This document shows, one piece after another, positions 58,490-64,000 of a stretch of 64,000 nt of DNA (positions within the stretch are counted from its first letter, which is position 1; every line of letters begins with the position of its first letter). The translations under genes and the position numbers were made by a program. Source of the stretch: Tidjanibacter sp. (GTDB lineage: Bacteria; Bacteroidota; Bacteroidia; Bacteroidales; Rikenellaceae); contig JAGBFH010000020.1 in assembly GCA_017936605.1 (NCBI GenBank), positions 1 through 64,000 on the forward strand, written 5' to 3'. The notes beneath the pieces are model-generated. The model saw only the letters and a list, made by a program, of their open reading frames with translations, did not search any database and had not been told where the DNA came from.

Positions 58490-60274
58490 TTAGTAACCAA
58501 AATCGTTCACCAGCGAACCCTGCGAGTTGATAATGGTTGCCTGGAAGATGGGCCAGTACATATGCTGGTTGGGATCGGCGGTGTAGACGGTCGAAGCCCT
58601 CTCCTCGGTCTGACCATCGGTATCCTTGGTGAGATAACCACCCTTCTTGTTCCACTCCTCGCCCTCGGGAGCTACGCGCTCGCCATTAAGGCCGTAGAAC
58701 TCGATACCCTCGGCAGTCTCGCGGTACCATACATCACCCTCGGGGTTGAGGAATGCGTAGTCGCCGCTGAGGCTCTTAAGGTCGCGGTAGTCGGCAATCG
58801 ACTCGTCGAGTTTGTCCTTGAGCATATTCCAACGGATGAGGTCACCCTTGCGGAGAAACTCGCCCACGAACTCGAGCTTGCGCTCCTCAACGATGGCGTT
58901 GAACATAGCCTCTTTATTGCCAAGAGCTGCCACATAAGCCGCTGCGCTGCTGCCGGTAGCCCTCTCGCGCACCTCAAGGAGGTAATCTTTGGCCTTGTCG
59001 AGCTGACCGAGCTCATTGGCAACCTCGGCTGCCATCAGCAGAATGTCCGAATAGCGCATAACGATGGGTTTGATACCGTCGTCGTTGCCGCCGGTGTAGG
59101 GCTGTTTCTCCATCCACTGGAAACGATACTTGCCAAAGTACCAGTTCTCGATGCCCGAAGGCTCAATTACATCGTCTTTCTCATACTTGAAGTTCACGCA
59201 CGAGAGGTCACGACGCTGGTCATCCTTGGTGTAGTCGAAATAGAGGGTGGGGGTGGGGCCTACAGAGCCACCACGGTTCGAACCGTTGATGTTGGTGCGG
59301 ATGGCGAAGGTGTAGTTCCAACGGCCACGAGCGTCACCAAAGGGAATCACAAACAGAGTCTCCTTGCCTGCGGTGAGGTCGAAGTTGTTGAAATCTCTCC
59401 AGTACTGCTCGTAGTCCTCATAGAGGCTTGCCGAGCCACTCTGGATAACCTCCTCGAGTTTCTCGAGAACCTTGGGATAGAGCACCTCTTTGCTGAGCTC
59501 AGCATCGCTCGAGAGGCGGATGCTACCGGCGTCACCGGTACCTACCATACCATCCTCGGGACGGAGTGCATAGCCCGAAGCAGCCAGAGCGATACGAGCA
59601 TACAGACCGTTGGCAAAGTTTTTGTTCACGCGGTCGGTGGTCATCGTAGCGGCGGTGGTGCCGGCCCAGGGCAGATAGCCTGCTGCCTCGTCCAAGTCGG
59701 CCAGAATCTGTTTGTAGATTACATCGCGGTCGCTCTTGGGCAGATAGATGGTCTCCGACGAGATGGGCTCAAAACGAGCGGGAACATCGCCAAAGGCCTT
59801 CAGCAGCTCATAGTAGAGGAAAGCACGCAGGGTGAGCGACTCGCCCAGAAGGTAGGCCATATCGGCTTTGTTCTCGATGTCGCCATATTTCCTCAGGCCA
59901 CTGATACAGATATTTGCGCGCTCGATACCTGCGTAAATCTCATTGTAGGGACCGTTGTCGAGGTTGAGCTGTGCATTGTTTACGGTAATGGCATAGGTTG
60001 CAATCTCCGATTTGTTGTCGATAGTGGTCGCAACATACCACTCAGCATCGGTATTGAAGCCATACCAGGGAAGGAAACGACCTCGGTAGTTGTTGGTGTG
60101 ACCGAAGGTCTCCGAGATTGAGAATACATTATACTCTGCCAAAGTATAGTTCGAGAAGACAACCGACTCGTCGAATGCCGACTTGGTCTCGCTCTCGAGA
60201 ATGTCGCTACACGAGAAGAGTGTAGTCGAGAGGGCAATCAAAAGTATGTATGCAAATTTTTTCATTTCTTTCAT
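58490..60274 (-). CDS. RagB/SusD family nutrient-binding outer-membrane lipoprotein
   Basis: A 594-residue SusD-like lipoprotein (or 591 from the Met three codons later). The signal peptide ends in LFSC with Cys25 of the longer form. SusD hallmarks include the N-terminal DILESETKSAFDESVVFSN, the TPR region with LLGESLTLRAFLYYELLKAFGDVP, and the C-terminal MRYSDILLMAAEVANELGQ and VEERKLEFVGEFLRKGDLIRW. It caps the SusC transporter encoded 14 bp upstream and binds oligosaccharides at the surface. The following surface lipoprotein suggests a pectic ligand. Confidence 0.96.
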   Translation of the reverse strand: MKEMKKFAYILLIALSTTLFSCSDILESETKSAFDESVVFSNYTLAEYNVFSISETFGHTNNYRGRFLPWYGFNTDAEWYVATTIDNKSEIATYAITVNNAQLNLDNGPYNEIYAGIERANICISGLRKYGDIENKADMAYLLGESLTLRAFLYYELLKAFGDVPARFEPISSETIYLPKSDRDVIYKQILADLDEAAGYLPWAGTTAATMTTDRVNKNFANGLYARIALAASGYALRPEDGMVGTGDAGSIRLSSDAELSKEVLYPKVLEKLEEVIQSGSASLYEDYEQYWRDFNNFDLTAGKETLFVIPFGDARGRWNYTFAIRTNINGSNRGGSVGPTPTLYFDYTKDDQRRDLSCVNFKYEKDDVIEPSGIENWYFGKYRFQWMEKQPYTGGNDDGIKPIVMRYSDILLMAAEVANELGQLDKAKDYLLEVRERATGSSAAAYVAALGNKEAMFNAIVEERKLEFVGEFLRKGDLIRWNMLKDKLDESIADYRDLKSLSGDYAFLNPEGDVWYRETAEGIEFYGLNGERVAPEGEEWNKKGGYLTKDTDGQTEERASTVYTADPNQHMYWPIFQATIINSQGSLVNDFGY

Positions 60275-60288
60275 CGTTTTTTAGAGGT

Positions 60289-63200
60289 TTAGAAAGTCAG
60301 ATTCACACCTACTACAACGCCTCTGCTCTTGGGGTATGCCGAGTAGTCAACACCGGGAGTAAGAGGAGTAGCACGACGAGTATCTACCTCGGGGTCGAAG
60401 CCCGAATAGCTGGTCAGCAGGAAGAGGTTGGTGCCCGAAACATAAAGACGGAGGTTCTCAACACCAATCTTCTGGGTGAGCTCTTTGGGAATGGTGTAGC
60501 CCAAAGTTGCACTCGTCAGACGCAAGAACGAACCGTTCTCAACGGCTGCGTCGCTGAATACGGCGTTGCCGATGAAGGGCGAGCCTGCCTTACCCTCGTT
60601 GAGAGCTGCAAGAGCCTCGGGGTCGGTGATGAACTCACCGGTGTTCCAGTCGATGTTGGTCCAACGCTGGTCGGTGGACATCGACGAGAGCAGGTTGCGG
60701 TTCTGATACTTACGAGTCGAGGTGAACTCAATAAGGTTTGCATTATAAATCTGGTTGCCAATGACAGCATTGAAGTTGGCCGAGAAGTCGAAGTTACCCC
60801 AGTAACCCGAGATGATAAGACCACCGGTCCAGTCTGCCAGAGCGTTACCGATGACGGTCTTGTCGGCAACGGTCAGTTTGCCGTCACCCTCCATACCGAT
60901 AACATTACCCTCCTCGTCGAGAACCTCAACGGTGGGCTGGTCTTTGTACTTGCGAGCACCAGGCATCAGGTAGGTCGAGCCGATGATGTCGGAGCAATCT
61001 ACAACGCCCTCTTTCAGTACCCAAGCGCCATCTACATAGTTGAAATCGTCAACGGTGTAGTAGCCGTCGCTGATGTAGCCATACATATTGCCCAGAGGCT
61101 GGCCTACCTCAACAACATAGTCGGTACCAATCTCGGTCGAAGCCCACATACTCTGCGACTCGATGCGATCCAGACCACCGAGGGTCACAACTTTATTCTT
61201 GTTGTAGGATGCGTTGGCCGAGATGGTCAGACCTGCGTTCTTGGTCTGGAATACGGTGTAGTTGATGGTAGCCTCGAAACCGCTGTTCTGGGTCTCACCC
61301 ATATTGCGGTACTGGTTTGCATAACCACTACCCGAGGTGGGGAACTGAATCAGCAGGTCCTTGGTGTTGTTCTTGTAGTACTCAACCGAACCGCTCAGCT
61401 TGCCACCAAACAGGGCGAAGTCCAAACCGAGGTTGTGCGAAATGGTGGTCTCCCATTTCAAATCGGGGTTGGGCATAGTGTTACCTGCCGACCAGTAGGT
61501 CACGCCCTGCGAAATCCAGGTAGTAGCGTTGGCCTTGAAGGTCTGGAGGGTCTGGCCCGAGGGGATGTTGTTGTTACCTGCGGTACCGTAGCTATAGCGC
61601 AGTTTCAGGTTGTCGAGAATGTCGATATCCTGGAGTACGGGGAGCTCCGAAAGACGCAGTGCCACTGCTGCCGAGGGGAAGTAGCCCCAACGGTTGGCGC
61701 CGAGGAACTTCGACGAACCGTCGGCACGCATAGTAGCCGAAGCCGAAACGATGCCTTTCCAGTCGTAGTTTACGCGACCGAAGAACGAAAGGAGTTTGTC
61801 GTCGGGATTGTAGTACTGGTTGGTCGAAACGGCGGTACCCGAAGCCATAAAGTTCCAAGCCATATCTGCATCGAAGAAGGTGGGAAGACCCTCAACCCAA
61901 GCAGTGAGCTTATTGGAGTTGGTGTAGAGGTACTCCTGACCGACAAGAACATCGAGTTTGCTATCCTCCCAATCCAGAGCCTCACCGATGTTGTAGTGCA
62001 GGGTGTTGGTATTGCGGAGTTTGGTGCGGTCGTAGTCGGTGTACTGTGTTGCGGGCTGACCCTTGAGGGTAGCGTTGTTGTTCACATAGTAGGTGGTAAG
62101 ACCATAGAACCTGTTGTCGCCCTGCGAGTAGCTGTCCAAGCCACCGTCAATCTTCAGATTGAGGCCTTTGGCGAGTTTGAGGTTGATTGCACCGTTGATG
62201 TTCCAGTTCTGACGGTTACGCTTCGAGTCGTTGTCGGCTACCGACAGCATAGGGGGAGCGTTGTCGCCATAGTCCTCCTCGAGGTCGCTGTTCTCTACGG
62301 AGCTCTCCAGGGGGATGGGGGTGTAACCGATGGCGTGTTTCAGACGACCGTTACCCGAGGTCGAACCGCTATCGTTCACCGAGTTGGCGCCGCTACCACG
62401 AACATTGGTGTCCGAGAAACGAACCGAGAAGTCAAACGAAACCTTGTTGCTGGGTTTGAATTTGGTCTTCAGGTTGAGGTTGTCACGAGTGTAGCTCGAG
62501 CCCTTCATAATGGCGTTGTCGCCCATATGGGAGTAGCTTGCGGTCCAGCTGAACTCTTTGCTACCACCCGAGAGGGAGATGTTGTGGTTGTTGGTAGTGC
62601 CCTGATTGCCAAATACCTGTGCTACATAGTCATTCTTGGGCTGACCGGTATAGAGGTCGATGTCGCAGAACTGACCGAAGTAGGGCTCATAGGCGCTCTC
62701 CACATTGTTGCGAATCATTGCGAGCTCATACTGCAACTTCACGAACTCATCTGTATCGAGAGTGGTGAGGGCATCTTTGTTGGCGATGCTCTTCCAACCG
62801 GTGTAGCCGTTGTAGGTTACCGACAGGCGGCCTTCGCCACCGCTCTTGGTGGTAACGATGATTACACCATTTGCACCACGCGAACCGTAGATAGCGGTCG
62901 AGAAGGCGTCTTTGAGGACATCGATGCTCTGGATATCGCTCGAGGGGATGTCGTTGATGCTCTCAACGGGGAATCCGTCGACGATGTACAGAGGCGAGGA
63001 GTCCTGGGTAATCGAACCGCCACCACGAACGCGGATTTTGATGTCTGCGTCGGGGTCACCCTCGGTGGTGGTAACCTGCACACCTGCCATCTTACCGGAG
63101 AGGGCCTCCGATACGCTGGTCACGGGCTGTGAGGCAATAGTCTCGGCACCAACCGAGGCTACCGAACCGATAAGGTCTTTCCTCTGAACGGTAGCATAAC

Positions 63201-63528
63201 CCACAACAACCACATCCTCCATAACCTCTGCGTCACTCTCGAGAGTGATTTCGAAGTAGGTGCGGTTGCCGATGGCTACCGTCTGGTCCTTCATACCGAG
63301 GTAGGAGAAGACCAGTTTCTGCTGCGGAGCGTTGGGGACATTGAGGCTCCAGTCGCCCGATACGCCGGTTGTCGTACCGTTGCTGGTGCCGTCAACAACA
63401 ACAGACGCGCCAATGATTGGCTGGCCTGCTGTGTCCTTAACAATACCGCTAACCTTCTGAGCTTCGGCTGCGAGAGTCAAGCTCAAACCCAAAATAAGTA
63501 GGGTAAACTTTCGTGTAAAGTTTCTCAT
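60289..63528 (-). CDS. SusC/RagA family TonB-dependent transporter
   Basis: A 1079-residue outer-membrane transporter. It has a signal peptide (about 1-23), a carboxypeptidase-regulatory-like domain (about 25-100: GIVKDTAGQPIIGASVVVDG), a TonB-box region near MEDVVVVGYATVQRKD, the plug domain with the SusC hallmark YIVDGFPVESINDIP and SIDVLKDAFSTAIYGSRGANGVIIVTTK, then a 22-strand barrel ending in Phe. It imports oligosaccharides in partnership with SusD using energy from a TonB-ExbBD system such as that at 12-14 kb. It is first in the PUL transcript and has a promoter with an operator shared with uxaC. Confidence 0.97.
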   Translation of the reverse strand: MRNFTRKFTLLILGLSLTLAAEAQKVSGIVKDTAGQPIIGASVVVDGTSNGTTTGVSGDWSLNVPNAPQQKLVFSYLGMKDQTVAIGNRTYFEITLESDAEVMEDVVVVGYATVQRKDLIGSVASVGAETIASQPVTSVSEALSGKMAGVQVTTTEGDPDADIKIRVRGGGSITQDSSPLYIVDGFPVESINDIPSSDIQSIDVLKDAFSTAIYGSRGANGVIIVTTKSGGEGRLSVTYNGYTGWKSIANKDALTTLDTDEFVKLQYELAMIRNNVESAYEPYFGQFCDIDLYTGQPKNDYVAQVFGNQGTTNNHNISLSGGSKEFSWTASYSHMGDNAIMKGSSYTRDNLNLKTKFKPSNKVSFDFSVRFSDTNVRGSGANSVNDSGSTSGNGRLKHAIGYTPIPLESSVENSDLEEDYGDNAPPMLSVADNDSKRNRQNWNINGAINLKLAKGLNLKIDGGLDSYSQGDNRFYGLTTYYVNNNATLKGQPATQYTDYDRTKLRNTNTLHYNIGEALDWEDSKLDVLVGQEYLYTNSNKLTAWVEGLPTFFDADMAWNFMASGTAVSTNQYYNPDDKLLSFFGRVNYDWKGIVSASATMRADGSSKFLGANRWGYFPSAAVALRLSELPVLQDIDILDNLKLRYSYGTAGNNNIPSGQTLQTFKANATTWISQGVTYWSAGNTMPNPDLKWETTISHNLGLDFALFGGKLSGSVEYYKNNTKDLLIQFPTSGSGYANQYRNMGETQNSGFEATINYTVFQTKNAGLTISANASYNKNKVVTLGGLDRIESQSMWASTEIGTDYVVEVGQPLGNMYGYISDGYYTVDDFNYVDGAWVLKEGVVDCSDIIGSTYLMPGARKYKDQPTVEVLDEEGNVIGMEGDGKLTVADKTVIGNALADWTGGLIISGYWGNFDFSANFNAVIGNQIYNANLIEFTSTRKYQNRNLLSSMSTDQRWTNIDWNTGEFITDPEALAALNEGKAGSPFIGNAVFSDAAVENGSFLRLTSATLGYTIPKELTQKIGVENLRLYVSGTNLFLLTSYSGFDPEVDTRRATPLTPGVDYSAYPKSRGVVVGVNLTF

Positions 63529-63671
63529 GGTTTTTTTGGTTAATTGTTAATGAAATTATTGGTTAATTGATGTGAATTTTCACGCTTTAGCACTCCTGGG
63601 GGTGCCTCTATCTAAGGTTAAAGAAATGAGTTTTGGTTGTTCGTTCGGTTATTCTGATGTAATCAGTATTG

Positions 63672-63679
63672 CAAATTTA
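63672..63679 (-). promoter_or_regulatory. -7 box TAAATTTG of the PUL
   Basis: A TAnnTTTG match 143 bp before the SusC start. It lies 34 bp downstream of the direct-repeat operator. The long 5' UTR (about 135 nt) may carry additional control. Confidence 0.6.
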
Positions 63680-63707
63680 CAATAAATACTTCGTATTTCA
63701 ATGGTAA

Positions 63708-63740
63708 AAATTGCCACTTTATGTGGATTTTTTGCCACCC
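63708..63740 (-). promoter_or_regulatory. direct-repeat operator upstream of SusC
   Basis: GCCA at 63713 and GCCACCC at 63734, 21 bp apart, with GGATTTTTTGCCACC matching the uxaC site almost base for base. Confidence 0.7.
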
Positions 63741-63828
63741 TCAAAGGGGGTGTATTGGTCGCTTTACGGTGGCGCGGGGTGCGCTATTGTGCTAATCCTA
63801 CACTATTTATCCCGCGGTGGGGTGTAAT

Positions 63829-64000
63829 TTAGTGGTTGATTTGCGTGAGGTTTTCGTACTCCAATGAGGCCCAGATGAAGGGGCCTACGCCTTTGCAGTC
63901 GTTTTCGATGATGGGCTCGGAGAGGTAGTATTCAAAGTCGCCCATACGGTTCTGTTTGCCGCCCAGACCGCCCACAGCACAGCAGTCAGTCATTGAGATG
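63829..64000 (-). CDS. GH105 unsaturated glucuronyl/rhamnogalacturonyl hydrolase, 3' end only
   Basis: The last 56 codons of a gene that continues past the window edge; the stop codon TAA is at 63829-63831. The translated tail reads CCAVGGLGGK, then FEYYLSEPIIENDCKGVGPF and IWASLEYE, which are C-terminal signatures of GH105. These enzymes remove the 4,5-unsaturated uronic acid from oligosaccharides made by pectin lyases, yielding material that enters UxaC-UxaB-UxaA. The start and active-site Asp residues are outside the window. Placed upstream of SusC, it supports a pectin role for the PUL. Confidence 0.8.
   Translation of the reverse strand, partial: ISMTDCCAVGGLGGKQNRMGDFEYYLSEPIIENDCKGVGPFIWASLEYENLTQINH

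Noticed and set aside
60250-63132. 960-codon plus-strand open frame
   Set aside because: Antisense to the SusC gene.

Overview
The window looks like chromosome from a gut Bacteroidales bacterium. An Alistipes-like member of the Rikenellaceae is my best guess from the gene set and the repeat-rich intergenic style, but I could not test this by alignment. The supporting signs are a SusC/SusD pair, Bacteroidetes-type promoters (-7 TAnnTTTG with -33 TTTG), A-rich ribosome-binding regions, many Cys-anchored lipoproteins, the BatD/BatE, DUF3822 and DUF1573 families, and a uxaC-uxaB-uxaA uronate operon. There is no rRNA, CRISPR array, prophage or insertion sequence with a transposase. There is one tRNA, tRNA-Asp.

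Layout. 1-3.1 kb: two small lipoproteins and an alpha/beta-hydrolase lipoprotein. 3.1-3.85 kb: a tRNA-Asp locus with duplicated tRNA and terminator fragments. 3.85-7.2 kb: rsmD, a DUF3822 gene, a pilin-like membrane protein and a RecD-like helicase. 7.5-11.4 kb: a lipoprotein with 19-residue HGAHK repeats, galE, and a pyruvate/oxaloacetate carboxylase-type subunit with two biotin domains. 11.5-18.5 kb: one operon tamB-exbB-exbD-tonB-DUF1573, divergent from tsaD. 19.9-22.9 kb: rplM-rpsI-rpsB-tsf. 23-30.2 kb: S41 protease, hisS, ettA, rubrerythrin and fabG. 30.4-35.9 kb: glyA, a CapA-like lipoprotein, class II aldolase, an orphan lipoprotein and a BspA-type leucine-rich-repeat lipoprotein. 36-41 kb: fumarase, batD, batE and recR. 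41.4-42.9 kb: a [FeFe]-hydrogenase-like protein. 43-47.3 kb: metY, metX and hom (methionine synthesis), preceded by a possible Met-rich leader peptide. 47.5-53.6 kb: GH43, uxaA, uxaB and uxaC. 54.1-64 kb: a pectin-type polysaccharide utilisation locus (surface lipoprotein with DUF4957/DUF5123-like region, SusD, SusC, and the 3' end of a GH105 gene running off the window).

How the genes work together. The GH105, SusC/D and surface lipoprotein would capture and trim pectic oligosaccharides. The unsaturated uronates and galacturonate released would feed UxaC-UxaB-UxaA. The promoters of both units carry the same direct repeat (GCCA, 17 bases, GCCACCC) at the same distance from the -7 box, so one regulator probably controls both.

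The most unusual content is intergenic. (1) Five copies of a roughly 120-bp long-hairpin element have compensatory changes in their stems and a conserved apical loop, and three of them start directly after a stop codon. (2) Gene 3' ends with their terminators are duplicated nearby (tRNA-Asp, recR, rubrerythrin, plus a terminator pair around 54.1-54.9 kb). (3) Six copies of a 23-bp perfect palindrome are each followed or preceded by a second, covarying hairpin. (4) Minisatellites with different sequences share a 9-bp period. These repeats share the same gaps and together suggest an active and, to my knowledge, undescribed intergenic repeat system.
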